A program made the position numbers and the translations under genes. Of a stretch of 27,625 nucleotides of DNA, positions 16,380 through 23,939 are shown piece after piece. Below the pieces are notes generated by a model. It ran no database searches. It saw only the letters and a program-made list of their open reading frames with translations, and was not told where the DNA came from. Positions within the stretch are counted from its first letter, which is position 1. The number at the start of each line of letters is the position of its first letter. The DNA lies in the NCBI GenBank assembly GCA_963633225.1, contig CAVGXR010000049.1, positions 1-27,625 on the forward strand, read 5' to 3'. Source of the stretch: F23-B02 sp963633225 (GTDB lineage Bacteria; Bacillota; Clostridia; Oscillospirales; Oscillospiraceae).

Positions 16380-17486
16380 ATGAGCAAGAAAATTTACCGC
16401 GTCGTGCTCACGGGAGGCCCCGCCTCCGGCAAGACGACGCTCATAAGCCGCATACTCAAGGAGTTCAAGCAGGACGACGGCTGGCGCGTTATCACGATAC
16501 CCGAAACGGCGACGGAGCTCATCTCCGGCTTCGGCATAAATCCCTTCGGCGTGTGCATGTCCATGCTCAAGTTCCAGGACTTTGTTATTGCCGACCAGAT
16601 ACACAAGGAAAAGCTTGCGCTCGCGGCGGCTGAGGTCGTGCCGGAGGAGAAGGTGCTGATCGTGTACGACCGCGCACTTCTGGACGACAAGGCGTATATC
16701 TCCGACGAGGAATTTGCCGAAACGCTCATGCGCGTCGGCGGCAGGACCGAGAGCGAGGTGCTCAAAGGCTACGACGCGGTCATTTACCTCGTCACCTGCG
16801 CAAAGGGCGCGGAGTTTGCGTATAACCTCGGCAACGAGGCGCGCAGCGAGTCGATAGAGTACGCACGCGAGATAGACGACCGCACCCTGCGCGCATGGAG
16901 CGCCTACCCCGACCTGCGCATCATTGACAACTCCGTCAACTTCAAGGACAAGCTCGACCGCGCCATACACGAGATATACCGCGCTGTCGGCGAGCCCGTG
17001 CCTATGCGCAAAAAGCGCAAGTACCTCATCGCCATGCCGGACATCGAGCTTCTGCGCACGCGCTACCGCGCCGCAGGAATAGACATGGTGCAGACCTACC
17101 TTGCCGTGACCAACCCAAACATTGAGCGCCGCATAAGGCGGCAGAAGGGCAGCGGCGAGGAGCTGTATTTCTACACGGAAAAGCACTCGCGGCCCGACGG
17201 CACGAGATGGGTCACGGAAAAGCGCATCAACGAAAAGGAGTATAACCGCTATATGCTCGAGGCCGACCCCGCGCTGCAAAGCGTCAGCAAGACCAAATAC
17301 CGCTTCGTGTACGACAGCAGCCGCGTCGAGATCGACGTGTACCCCTTCTCGTCCGAGCGTGCCGTCATGTTCCGCTATACGGAAAACCCCGAGCGCGGCG
17401 TTCCGCCGGAGATCGAGATAATAAGCGAGGTCAGCGGCAAGCCCGAATATAAAAACAGGCAGCTTGCAAAAACGCAGTCGCTGTGA
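16380..17486 (+). CDS. P-loop NTPase (AAA_28-like) fused to a CYTH-like domain
   Basis: This 368-residue protein has two parts. Residues 1-190 form a kinase-like P-loop NTPase with GGPASGKTT at 12-20 and VLIVYDRALLDDKAY as the Walker B region. From about 205 onward the sequence resembles a CYTH/triphosphate-tunnel domain: alternating charged strands with RRIRRQK, YFYTEK, RWVTEKRI, KTKYRFVY and VEIDVYPF. CYTH domains bind triphosphate groups of nucleotides or inorganic polyphosphate. Start: GAGGAG (16366-16371) is 8 nt before the ATG at 16380 but only 2 nt before one at 16374, so the former is chosen. Function is unknown. Pairing with a HAD phosphatase suggests nucleotide or triphosphate metabolism. 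Confidence 0.78.
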   Translation: MSKKIYRVVLTGGPASGKTTLISRILKEFKQDDGWRVITIPETATELISGFGINPFGVCMSMLKFQDFVIADQIHKEKLALAAAEVVPEEKVLIVYDRALLDDKAYISDEEFAETLMRVGGRTESEVLKGYDAVIYLVTCAKGAEFAYNLGNEARSESIEYAREIDDRTLRAWSAYPDLRIIDNSVNFKDKLDRAIHEIYRAVGEPVPMRKKRKYLIAMPDIELLRTRYRAAGIDMVQTYLAVTNPNIERRIRRQKGSGEELYFYTEKHSRPDGTRWVTEKRINEKEYNRYMLEADPALQSVSKTKYRFVYDSSRVEIDVYPFSSERAVMFRYTENPERGVPPEIEIISEVSGKPEYKNRQLAKTQSL

Positions 17487-17495
17487 AATATGAAA

Positions 17496-17531
17496 AAGCA
17501 CCCGACAGTTTTTTTGAACTGTCGGGTGCTT
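17496..17531. terminator. Strong terminator between convergent genes
   Basis: AAGCACCCGACAGTT (17496-17510) pairs perfectly with AACTGTCGGGTGCTT (17517-17531). On the minus strand the stem is followed by TTTC, giving a good terminator for the 38-residue gene. On the plus strand it lies 9 bp after the NTPase-CYTH stop but has no T-run beyond the stem. Confidence 0.88.
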
Positions 17532-17561
17532 AAATAATCAATTGGTCGGACTTATTAAAAA

Positions 17562-17678
17562 TTAAAGCTCGAGGTCGCCGAAGATTTGCTTAAGAATGTC
17601 AATGGTGAGCTTGCTGTCGCCGCTGGCACCGCTCCAGTCAAGGATCTTGCCGATTTTCTCAAAAATAAACTCTAACAT
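17562..17678 (-). CDS. 38-residue hypothetical protein
   Basis: I do not recognise this gene. AAGGAGC (17692-17686 on the minus strand) sits about 7 nt before an ATG, and the frame ends 30 bp before a strong terminator. The first half, MLEFIFEKIGKILDW, would form an amphipathic helix. It is followed by a Ser/Gly/Asp turn and a second helix ending in acidic GDLEL. There is no signal peptide and no cysteine. Dedicated RBS, terminator and a 5' leader with two hairpins argue for a real gene. A membrane-associated small protein or secreted leaderless peptide is possible. A longer upstream reading of the same frame is rejected for lack of an RBS. Confidence 0.6.
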   Translation of the reverse strand: MLEFIFEKIGKILDWSGASGDSKLTIDILKQIFGDLEL

Positions 17679-17689
17679 TGTTTTTAGCT

Positions 17690-17793
17690 CCTTCCTGAAA
17701 GTGTTTCCTTTTCTTCCTGTGGCCGATACATGTTTGGAAATAGTCATGTACTTCTTATATCGCGGCTCGGCCTCTTGCCGCCTCACCTATAAG
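17690..17793 (-). other. Structured 5' leader of the 38-residue gene
   Basis: On the minus strand, CTTATA (17793-17788) pairs with TATAAG (17759-17754), enclosing GGTGA and a GCGGC/GCCGC stem (17781-17777 with 17666-offset partner at 17766-17762). A second hairpin, TACATG/CATGTA, spans 17750-17727. The opening TATAGGTGAGGC resembles the start of the M-box magnesium riboswitch, but the later conserved M-box segments are not seen. It may be a regulatory RNA of unknown class. Confidence 0.4.
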
Positions 17794-17845
17794 GACGGAG
17801 CTTTTTCGACGGTATTTCGCAAATTTCGAATGTTAACAGTTTGTT

Positions 17846-17880
17846 TAAAAAATGTTACAGCTTCAGCGCCTGACGGCTGT
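17846..17880 (-). terminator. Terminator overlapping the end of the PPOX-like gene
   Basis: On the minus strand ACAGC-CG-TCAG (17880-17870) pairs with CTGA-A-GCTGT (17866-17857 region) around GCG, then AACATTTTTT follows. The stop codon lies inside the stem base. Confidence 0.65.
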
Positions 17881-18367
17881 CATAGCCCTGCTTCTTAAAA
17901 TCCGAGAACAGCACGTCGGCTCTTTCGGGCGTAATGCAAAGCAGGTGCATCGGCTGCCCCTGATCTGCCAGCTTCTTCAGCGCCGCGGCAGGGACCTTCT
18001 TGTATTCCGCGTGGGCAGCATACTCTGCCGACATCGGCTCGACAAGCCTTGCCGTGCCCATAAGCTGCACGCTCTTCAGCTCGCCGAAATTCGGATTTTT
18101 CTCAAAAACGGCGAGGCTGACATTTTTATTCTTCTCAAGCCCGATGAACTTCTCGCCGCCCTCAGTGAAGATCCAGAGTCTGCCGTCATGCCAGCTGTAT
18201 TCCAGAGGCGTGCAGCGCACATAGTCGCCGCACCCCGTCGCCAGTGCACAGACGGAGCTGCTGCGGAGAAACTCCTCGACAGCAGTCCTCAGCTGCTCAG
18301 CAGGCATCCTCCTGCCGTCCTTGCTTTTCCAAAATCCCGCCGCTTCTCTATATTCTTCAGTGGTCAT
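17855..18367 (-). CDS. Pyridoxamine 5'-phosphate oxidase-like flavoprotein
   Basis: This 170-residue protein has the split-barrel fold of the PPOX/FMN-binding family. LRTAVEEFLRSSSVCALATG is the usual N-terminal helix and first strand. CTPLEYSWHDGRLWIFTEGGEKFIGLEKNKNVSLAVFE contains the barrel core and the Lys/Asn-rich FMN phosphate loop. It lacks the C-terminal signature of true PdxH, so a role as FMN- or F420-type reductase, or haem-related protein, is more likely than pyridoxal synthesis. AGAAAGGA stands before the ATG at 18367; a longer GTG start is less well placed. The gene is followed by its own terminator. Confidence 0.78.
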   Translation of the reverse strand: MTTEEYREAAGFWKSKDGRRMPAEQLRTAVEEFLRSSSVCALATGCGDYVRCTPLEYSWHDGRLWIFTEGGEKFIGLEKNKNVSLAVFEKNPNFGELKSVQLMGTARLVEPMSAEYAAHAEYKKVPAAALKKLADQGQPMHLLCITPERADVLFSDFKKQGYDSRQALKL

Positions 18368-18423
18368 ATCGTGTCCTTTCTTGAGCTGCACCGCACATCA
18401 AAGCAAACAGCTCATAATACAAG

Positions 18424-18451
18424 AAAAAACCGCCCGAAAACAGGCGGTTTT
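18424..18451 (-). terminator. Terminator of the tRNA gene
   Basis: On the minus strand AAAACCGCC (18451-18443) pairs with the GGGCGGTTTTTT arm (18435-18424 region). It begins 2 bp after the encoded CCA. Confidence 0.88.
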
Positions 18452-18452
18452 A

Positions 18453-18529
<77 letters not shown>

Positions 18530-18556
18530 ATATCTTGTGCTCCTCAGAGCTTATAT

Positions 18557-18585
18557 ATAATACCACGAAGCGCCGTGCAAGTCAA
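18557..18585 (-). promoter_or_regulatory. Promoter of initiator tRNA
   Basis: On the minus strand: TTGACT (18585-18580), a 17-nt spacer, then TATTAT (18562-18557). It lies 28 bp before the tRNA 5' end. Confidence 0.88.
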
Positions 18586-18611
18586 TACCCCAAGCACAGA
18601 TTTTGCTCGAC

Positions 18612-18642
18612 AAAAACCGCAGGAGCGCTGCCCCTGCGGTTT
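18612..18642 (-). terminator. Terminator of psuG
   Basis: On the minus strand AAACCGCAGG (18642-18633) pairs with CCTGCGGTTTTT (18623-18612). It lies 8 bp after the psuG stop codon and upstream of the tRNA promoter. Confidence 0.9.
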
Positions 18643-18649
18643 CATTACA

Positions 18650-19561
18650 TTATTTGCACAGCTCGGCTGCGGTTTTGGATGCGACGACGGCGTTGTTGAG
18701 AACGAGCTGGATATTGCTCTCGAGCGAGTCGCCGCCGGTGAGCTCGACAACGCGGGCAAGCAGGAAGGGTGTGGTCTCCTTGCCGTGGATGCCCTTTTCC
18801 ACGCTCTCCGCGATGGCCTGATCAATGGCCGCGTCGATGACCGCCTTGTCCATGGCGTACTGCTCGGGGATGGGGTTGGTGACGAGCATTCCGCCCTTCA
18901 TGCCGAGCTCCTGCTGCGCCTTGAACATTGCAGCCAGCTCCGCCGGAGAGTCAACGCGGTAGTCAACGCCGAAACCGCTGCGGCGAGTGTAGAACGCGGG
19001 CAGCTCGTCCGTGCCGTAGCCGATAACGGGAACTCCCTTGGTCTCAAGATACTCGAGCGTCAGGCCGAGGTCGAGGATGCTCTTTGCGCCCGCGCACACG
19101 ACCATGACCGGCGTGCCCGCAAGCTCTTCGAGGTCTGCGGAGATGTCCATCGTGGTCTCCGCGCCGCGGTGTACGCCGCCGATGCCGCCGGTAGCAAAAA
19201 CCTTGATGCCGGCCATGTGAGCGATGATCATCGTGGTCGTAACGGTCGTTGCGCCGTCAGCGCCGCGTGCAACGATGGCCGCCAGATCGCGGCGGGATGC
19301 CTTTGCGACCTTGCGTCCGGCCTTGCCGAGGTATTCGATCTCCTCGGGGGACAGTCCGGCCTTGAGTCTGCCGCCGATGATCGCTATCGTCGCGGGAACT
19401 GCGCCGTTTTCACGTATCGTCTTTTCGACCAGCAGCGCCGTCTCAACGTTTTTCGGATACGGCATACCGTGGGAGATGATCGTGCTCTCAAGCGCAACGA
19501 CGGGCTTGCCGTCCGCCAGCGCCTGACGTACCTCGGGGGAGATGTCAAGATATTTATTCAT
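18650..19561 (-). CDS. psuG: Pseudouridine-5'-phosphate glycosidase
   Basis: This 303-residue enzyme cleaves pseudouridine 5'-phosphate to uracil and ribose 5-phosphate, breaking a C-C glycosidic bond during salvage of modified RNA. ALESTIISHGMPYPKN at 23-38 holds the catalytic Glu. CAGAKSILDLG carries Lys160, matching the Schiff-base Lys of the Escherichia coli enzyme, and GGIGGVHRGAE is the metal/phosphate region. AAGGAG is 9 nt before the ATG at 19561; a longer in-frame start has no RBS. The usual partner psuK is not adjacent, so the kinase must be encoded elsewhere or another route supplies the substrate. Its promoter abuts element B. Confidence 0.95.
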   Translation of the reverse strand: MNKYLDISPEVRQALADGKPVVALESTIISHGMPYPKNVETALLVEKTIRENGAVPATIAIIGGRLKAGLSPEEIEYLGKAGRKVAKASRRDLAAIVARGADGATTVTTTMIIAHMAGIKVFATGGIGGVHRGAETTMDISADLEELAGTPVMVVCAGAKSILDLGLTLEYLETKGVPVIGYGTDELPAFYTRRSGFGVDYRVDSPAELAAMFKAQQELGMKGGMLVTNPIPEQYAMDKAVIDAAIDQAIAESVEKGIHGKETTPFLLARVVELTGGDSLESNIQLVLNNAVVASKTAAELCK

Positions 19562-19598
19562 AATTAAATGCTCCTTCTTTTTCATTTCTGAAAAGTGA

Positions 19599-19628
19599 AT
19601 TATAACCTCCTTCCCTCCCTTTTGTCAA
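19599..19628 (-). promoter_or_regulatory. Promoter of psuG
   Basis: On the minus strand: TTGACA (19628-19623), an 18-nt spacer, then TATAAT (19604-19599); TTATAA one base earlier gives 17 nt. The A-tract tip of element B ends 2 nt upstream of the -35 box. Confidence 0.85.
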
Positions 19629-19630
19629 GG

Positions 19631-20013
19631 TTTTTTTAGAGGCGCATTTAGTCTGCACCTATACGGAGATTGCGGTAGCACGGTATCGAAACATTGGCAT
19701 AAACTACAGCGTTTCGCGTACCGTGGATGCGGTGCAATGTTTTTGCTGCATCTCAAATACTGCGCCATTCTCCGTAGGGAACGGCGCAGCCTCTGGCTAC
19801 GAGTGAAAAAGTAAAAAGTAATAGGTAATAAGTGCGGTGTGCGGCTTCGCTGCACAATTTAAATTCATTCGCTCTCCGAGCGAATACCTTTAGCTAACTG
19901 CTAACTGCTAACGGCTAACTGCTCGCGGGACGCGAAACGTTGCGGTTTCCTCCGATGCCGCCGGTTGGGACACCGCAATCTCCGTATAGGTGCAGACCTA
20001 ATGCGCCACTGAA
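19631..20013. repeat. Tip-repeat element B (383 bp)
   Basis: The left tip TTTTTTTAGAGGCGCATTTAG (19631 on) abuts the psuG promoter. The right tip, reading CAGTGGCGCATTAG on the minus strand, forms the end of the anti-sigma gene. Arms share CTGCACCTATACGGAGATTGCGG on both sides. Internal modules are a GAAAAAGTAAAAAGTAATAG A-rich block (19803-19830), the palindrome ATTCGCTCTCCGAGCGAAT (19867-19885), and CTAACTGCTAACTGCTAACG-type short repeats (19893-19920). There is no coding sequence. Confidence 0.85.
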
Positions 20014-21401
20014 GAATGCCAGACGGAGACGAAGGCATCGGTGTATGCGCCGGAGCGGACGACCGTCTCGGCGGTTACAACCGGGAATTGCAGCGCACTT
20101 TTTTGGTGGGTGCAGCCCGCGCCGGAGGATAAATAAAGCTCGTCGAGCTCCCTTGCGCTGCTGCCCGTACCGTAGGAAATGTAGCCGCACTGCCGCTCGG
20201 AGTGCACGGGCATTGAAAAGCTGCCGAGGATGCCGAGCGGCTCGCTCAGGCCGAAGAATGTGCCGACGCTGCCGCCGGAGCCGTTGAGCTCATGAAACGG
20301 TGATGCCATCGTCTTCCCGCCCACGTTGCACAGCACGCGGCCCGTGACCTCGCCGTCGGGATACCATGCCGCGTTATCAGCATAGGCGGGGATAACGCGC
20401 AGCACCTCCGTTCCGACAGGACGCGCATCGATCCACTCAAAGTGATGGAACACGCGCCAGCGCGTGCCGTCCTCATCGAGCTTCACGGCAGCCGTCATAA
20501 GCTCAACGCCGCTGCCGTTGTCGTGCTCAGCGGCATCTATATTGATCTCGGTAAAGCCCCTGCACAGCTCGACGTCCTCGTCGCTGAGCTCGCGCAGCGC
20601 ACTTTCGGGATAGCCCGCAGCAAGCAGCGCCTGACGCAGCTCGGAGCTCTGCGGCTCGGCTTCAGGCTGCCACTGCATCGGATATTTTGCGAAAAAGGCG
20701 TAGCCGCAGACTATCCCCGCAGCAAGCAGCGAGAATATCACGATGCACAGCGCCTTGTCTGACACGCGCACCGGCGACGGCGTAACGGCGTAGCTTGCCT
20801 CATCGAGCCCACGCGCAAGCCTTGCCAGACTGCGCAGGATGAGTATAAAGCAAATTATCAGCCCCGCGACGAGGATGATCCCCTCGGCTTTCATGAGCGC
20901 CAGCACACACACGGCGGCATACCAGATGATAAGCGCCGCTGCGCCGCCCGCGTGGGGCTCGAGCCGGGCGCGCTTTTGCGTTGCGAGTATGCCTCTGCGC
21001 AGGCAGATGATAAGCGCAAAAACGAGGACGACGAGGACACAGACGGCAATGTCTGCCGCGCCGGAGGCCATAAATGTGCTGTGATAAACGGTGGCGGCGA
21101 TAATGCACTGCGCCGCAACTAAAACGCAGCGCACGGCGGAGATAACAAAGCAGCTCATGAACCAGCCGTTCTCGCCGCGCAGACGGCGCGTGCCCAGCAG
21201 CAGGAGCACAACGCCGAGCATCGGCAGGATATAGTTCAGCGCAAGGAAATTGAGCGTTATCGTGCTCAGCGCAAGCCCCGCAAGAATGAGGTCAAAGGCC
21301 GTCTTTCCGGCGGAAACGCGATCTGCCACGTCCTCGGGCGGGAGCTCGTCGAGGCCGTCCTCTATAAGGCGGTCGAGCCCCTCAAATTCATCTCTCACCA
21401 T
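19998..21401 (-). CDS. Multi-spanning membrane protein, probable anti-sigma factor
   Basis: This 467-residue protein has a cytoplasmic, acidic N-terminus of about 40 residues (FEGLDRLIEDGLDELPPEDV), six or seven hydrophobic segments up to about 235, and a C-terminal extracytoplasmic domain of about 230 residues. I do not recognise the domain. It overlaps the ECF sigma gene by 14 nt, and co-translation is the usual arrangement for sigma/anti-sigma pairs. GGGAGG stands 8 nt before the ATG at 21401; an in-frame GTG at 21410 directly abuts that site and is rejected. The last codons TCA GTG GCG CAT TAG lie in the tip of element B, so the native C-terminus may be lost. Confidence 0.65.
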   Translation of the reverse strand: MVRDEFEGLDRLIEDGLDELPPEDVADRVSAGKTAFDLILAGLALSTITLNFLALNYILPMLGVVLLLLGTRRLRGENGWFMSCFVISAVRCVLVAAQCIIAATVYHSTFMASGAADIAVCVLVVLVFALIICLRRGILATQKRARLEPHAGGAAALIIWYAAVCVLALMKAEGIILVAGLIICFILILRSLARLARGLDEASYAVTPSPVRVSDKALCIVIFSLLAAGIVCGYAFFAKYPMQWQPEAEPQSSELRQALLAAGYPESALRELSDEDVELCRGFTEINIDAAEHDNGSGVELMTAAVKLDEDGTRWRVFHHFEWIDARPVGTEVLRVIPAYADNAAWYPDGEVTGRVLCNVGGKTMASPFHELNGSGGSVGTFFGLSEPLGILGSFSMPVHSERQCGYISYGTGSSARELDELYLSSGAGCTHQKSALQFPVVTAETVVRSGAYTDAFVSVWHSSVAH

Positions 21402-21933
21402 AGCCTTCACCTCCCAGCAAACCCCTCAGCCGCCTGCGTATGCGGTACAGCCGCCCCTCGGCTGCACGCTCGCTCATGCCGAGCTCGGCGGCGATCTGGC
21501 TCATCGGCTGCATGTAGTAGTATTTTCTGTAAAACAGCACGCGGTCGGAGCTGCTCAGCGTCTGAAGCGCACGCCTGAGCGCTGCCTTGCGTTCGGCCAG
21601 CAGCAGCCGCTCCTCCGGTGTGGGCGAGGGGTCGGGCGTGTCCTCGCGCAGCTCGTGCGGGCTTTCTTTCCTGCTGCGTCGGGCAATGTTCAGCGCCGTG
21701 TTTCGCGTGATCGCCGTCAGATATGCGCTGAGGCTGCCGCGCTCAGGGTCAAACTGCGCACACTTTTCGAGCACGCGCAGATACACATCCGAAACGCAGT
21801 CGGAAACCGCCGCGTCGTCGCCCAGTATCGGCGCTGCGACATAGCGCAGCAGCGCAGCGTAGTGCTTTTGCAGCTCTGCCATGCCGCGCTCATCGCCGCG
21901 GGCAATGAGCTCCATTATCTCACAGTCGTCCAC
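21388..21933 (-). CDS. ECF-type RNA polymerase sigma factor
   Basis: This 181-residue protein has the two-domain layout of sigma-70 group 4. Region 2 spans about 25-85 (DCVSDVYLRVLEKC, then GSLSAYLTAITRNTALNIAR). Region 4 spans about 120-175 (LQTLSSSDRVLFYRKYYY, then MSQIAAELGMSERAAEGRLY), a helix-turn-helix that reads the -35 box. The linker is rich in Pro, Asp and Glu. The start is GTG at 21931-21933 with GGGAGG 7 nt upstream. The downstream membrane protein overlaps it and is the likely anti-sigma. The signal sensed is unknown. Its promoter lies against element C. Confidence 0.92.
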   Translation of the reverse strand: MDDCEIMELIARGDERGMAELQKHYAALLRYVAAPILGDDAAVSDCVSDVYLRVLEKCAQFDPERGSLSAYLTAITRNTALNIARRSRKESPHELREDTPDPSPTPEERLLLAERKAALRRALQTLSSSDRVLFYRKYYYMQPMSQIAAELGMSERAAEGRLYRIRRRLRGLLGGEGYGER

Positions 21934-21961
21934 TGCTGCACCTCCCTTGCTTCTCTATCCC

Positions 21962-21967
21962 ATTATA
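21962..21967 (-). promoter_or_regulatory. -10 box of the sigma factor operon
   Basis: TATAAT on the minus strand (21967-21962), preceded by GTG. No good -35 box is seen; CTGTGG or TGTGGG at 18-19 nt lies directly beside the A-tract tip of element C. Confidence 0.6.
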
Positions 21968-21992
21968 CACACAAGTCCCAAAAATCCCACAG

Positions 21993-22575
21993 TTTTTTCA
22001 GTTGCGCATTTAGGCAGTCACGGATACGCATATTGCGGTGTCCCGACCGGCGGCATTGGAGGAAATAAGAACGTTTCGCGTTCCGTTTGTGCGGTGTAAT
22101 GTTTTTGCAGCATCTCAAAAGCTGCATCGCAACCTGTAGGGAACAGGCTTGCCTGTTCCGCCTGTTGAAATTTCCACTGCGCCAAAATCGCCGCACCTTG
22201 TCCGTCAACGCCAGACTAAAACCAAACACAAGACAGCAAAAGGCAGCTTGGACATACATCCGAGCTGTCTTTTCTACATTTGATATAGGTTTTTGTTGCT
22301 ACCATGCGGAACAGGCAAGCCTGTTCCCTACGGAGAATGGCGCAGCCTCTGGCTGCGAGTGAAAAAGTAAAAAGTAATAGGTAATAAGTGCGGTGTGCGG
22401 CTTCGCCGCACAATTTAAATTTCATTCGCTCTCCGAGCGAATGCCTTTAGCTAACAGCTAACGGCTATCAGCTATCAACTCGCGGGACGCGAAACGTTCT
22501 TATTTCCTCCGATGTTTCCGGTCGGGACACCGCAATAAGCGTATCCGTGACAGCCCCAATGCGCCTCTAAAAAAA
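21993..22575. repeat. Tip-repeat element C (583 bp)
   Basis: The left tip is TTTTTTCAGTTGCGCATTTAG and the right tip is GCGCCTCTAAAAAAA. The arms share CACGGATACGC and AAATAAGAACGTTTCGCG, which differ from those of A and B but match each other. Inside are two 20-nt palindromes, GGAACAGGCTTGCCTGTTCC (22140-22159) and its partner (22308-22327). They flank the hairpin at 22238-22273, making an onion-like inverted order. A GTAAAAAGTAATAGG block, the ATTCGCTCTCCGAGCGAAT palindrome and GCTAACAGCTAACGGCTATC repeats follow. It fills the gap between two divergent promoters. Confidence 0.85.
22238..22273. terminator. Internal hairpin of element C
   Basis: AGGCAGCTTGGA pairs with TCCGAGCTGTCT through two G-U pairs, flanked by AAA and TTTT. 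It is a bidirectional-terminator shape shared by elements C, D, E and F. Confidence 0.65.
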
Positions 22576-22576
22576 G

Positions 22577-22605
22577 TTGCCGGTAAATTGGGGCGGTGAT
22601 ATAAT
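22577..22605 (+). promoter_or_regulatory. Promoter of the CorA-type gene
   Basis: TTGCCG (22577-22582), a 17-nt spacer, then TATAAT (22600-22605). One base separates it from the A-tract of element C (22569-22575). Confidence 0.82.
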
Positions 22606-22638
22606 GGGGCTCAGAAAATTGCCTGGATGTGATCACAA

Positions 22639-23547
22639 ATGACTGAATACACATTAAGCTCCGCCGGAGCGCTCACTCCGGCAAATCACGGAGCGCAGCC
22701 GGTGCTTGTCACCATGACGGCGGACGAATTTCGTGAAAAGAAGGCGGATTTTTCGTTCCACAAGGACATGCTGCACAGTCTCGGCTCTATCCGCTACTGC
22801 AAGGCCGAGCTGTACAAAAGCTGCATCATCGGCACTATGCGCGTTCCGCGCAAGGAGGCGCAGCGCACGCCGGAGCTGAGCTTCGGCTTCTGCCTGAGCG
22901 CGGACACCCTGTACATAATCGAGGACTCGGGCGAGTTCAGGCCGCTCATCTCACGGCTCACCAAGCACTCGAGCGGCATCGAGCGCCCGTCGCAGCTCCT
23001 ACTTCGACTGCTGGAGCTGCTGACGGAAACAGACGTGCCGTACATGATGCACATCGAGACCGAGCTTGAGCGCATGGAGGACGAGCTCGGCGGCAGCGTG
23101 CCCGATGATTTCTTCCGCCGTCTGACCGCGCACCGCCAGAAGCTCTCGGAGCTCAGCGCGTACTACGGTCAGCTCTCCGACATCGGCGAGAGGCTGTCCG
23201 ACGAGGTATGCACGCCCATAATCCATGATTGCAGCGCTTGGGAGAAGTTTGCGCGTCGGGCAGAGCGCTTTCAAAGCCATGCAGAGCTCGTCGCCGAAAA
23301 CGCCCTTCAGCTTCGGGAGCTGTACCAATCCGAGCAGGATCTGCGCCAGAACCGTATCATGGGGCTGCTGACCGTCGTCACGACTCTGTTTCTCCCCCTC
23401 ACTCTGCTTACCGGCTGGTACGGCATGAATTTTAAAAACATGCCCGAGCTCAGCTCGCGCTGCGGCTACGCCGTCGTCATCGCCGTCGCCGTCGTCATCG
23501 TTGTCCTCGAGATCATCTGGCTCCGCAAACACTTCAAGCGCTTTTAG
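22639..23547 (+). CDS. CorA-family divalent metal (Mg2+) transporter
   Basis: This 302-residue protein has a soluble alpha/beta and long-helix N-terminal domain (1-240) and two C-terminal membrane helices at about 241-260 and 275-295. The first helix ends in WYGMNF at 260-265, the GMN selectivity motif of CorA channels, which assemble as pentamers. Magnesium is the usual substrate; cobalt or nickel are possible. GGATGTGATC (22625-22634) matches the extended Shine-Dalgarno at nine of ten positions and lies 4 nt before the ATG. The final K-R-F-stop uses TTTTAG of a repeat tip (23541-23552), just before element D. Confidence 0.9.
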   Translation: MTEYTLSSAGALTPANHGAQPVLVTMTADEFREKKADFSFHKDMLHSLGSIRYCKAELYKSCIIGTMRVPRKEAQRTPELSFGFCLSADTLYIIEDSGEFRPLISRLTKHSSGIERPSQLLLRLLELLTETDVPYMMHIETELERMEDELGGSVPDDFFRRLTAHRQKLSELSAYYGQLSDIGERLSDEVCTPIIHDCSAWEKFARRAERFQSHAELVAENALQLRELYQSEQDLRQNRIMGLLTVVTTLFLPLTLLTGWYGMNFKNMPELSSRCGYAVVIAVAVVIVVLEIIWLRKHFKRF

Positions 23548-23760
23548 AGGCGTTTTTTTAGAGGCGCATTAGGTCTGCACCGATACGTTGATTGCGTGAA
23601 CACGGTATCGAAATAATGGAGGAAACTACAGCGTTTCGCATCCCATGGGTGCAATGCAGGGTTACGGGTTCTTTTATATCGGTTTCCTGCGCGGCTGCCG
23701 GTCGGGACAGCGCAAATAGCGTATCGGCATAATGTGGCTGCGCCTCTGAAAAAACGGACC

Positions 23761-23869
23761 TGGCCACTCGCCGTGGCGGGCATTTCGCATGGAGATTAAG
23801 CTGGATGCGGTTGCTTGTGCCCGACCGAAACTACCTCCAATCCTTGTAGGGAACAGGCTTGCCTGTTCC
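23761..23869 (-). repeat. 103-bp unit, reversed copy in element D
   Basis: In reverse it runs from the GGAACAGGCAAGCCTGTTCC palindrome through GGAGGTAGTTTCGGTCGGGC to CCCGCCACGGCGAGTGGCCA. It is the same unit as 25308-25416 and the tandem at 27151-27459. Confidence 0.85.
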
Positions 23870-23903
23870 GCATAGTCAGAATTAATATCTATATTAAATG
23901 CTG

Positions 23904-23939
23904 AAAAGACAGCTCGGATGTATGTCCAAGCTGTCTTTT
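23904..23939. terminator. Internal hairpin of element D
   Basis: AAAAGACAGCTCGGA pairs with TCCAAGCTGTCTTTT (one C-A mismatch) over TGTATG. It has terminator shape on both strands and is opposite in orientation to those of C and E. Confidence 0.65.

Noticed and set aside
17690..17793. M-box (magnesium) riboswitch
   Set aside because: Only the TAGGTGAGGC opening is similar; the internal conserved segments of that class are not found. Kept only as an unassigned leader.
22087..22362. Short reading frames inside the repeat elements C, D, E and F
   Set aside because: They cross palindromes, hairpins and arms, lack ribosome sites and are not kept in frame between copies of the same module.
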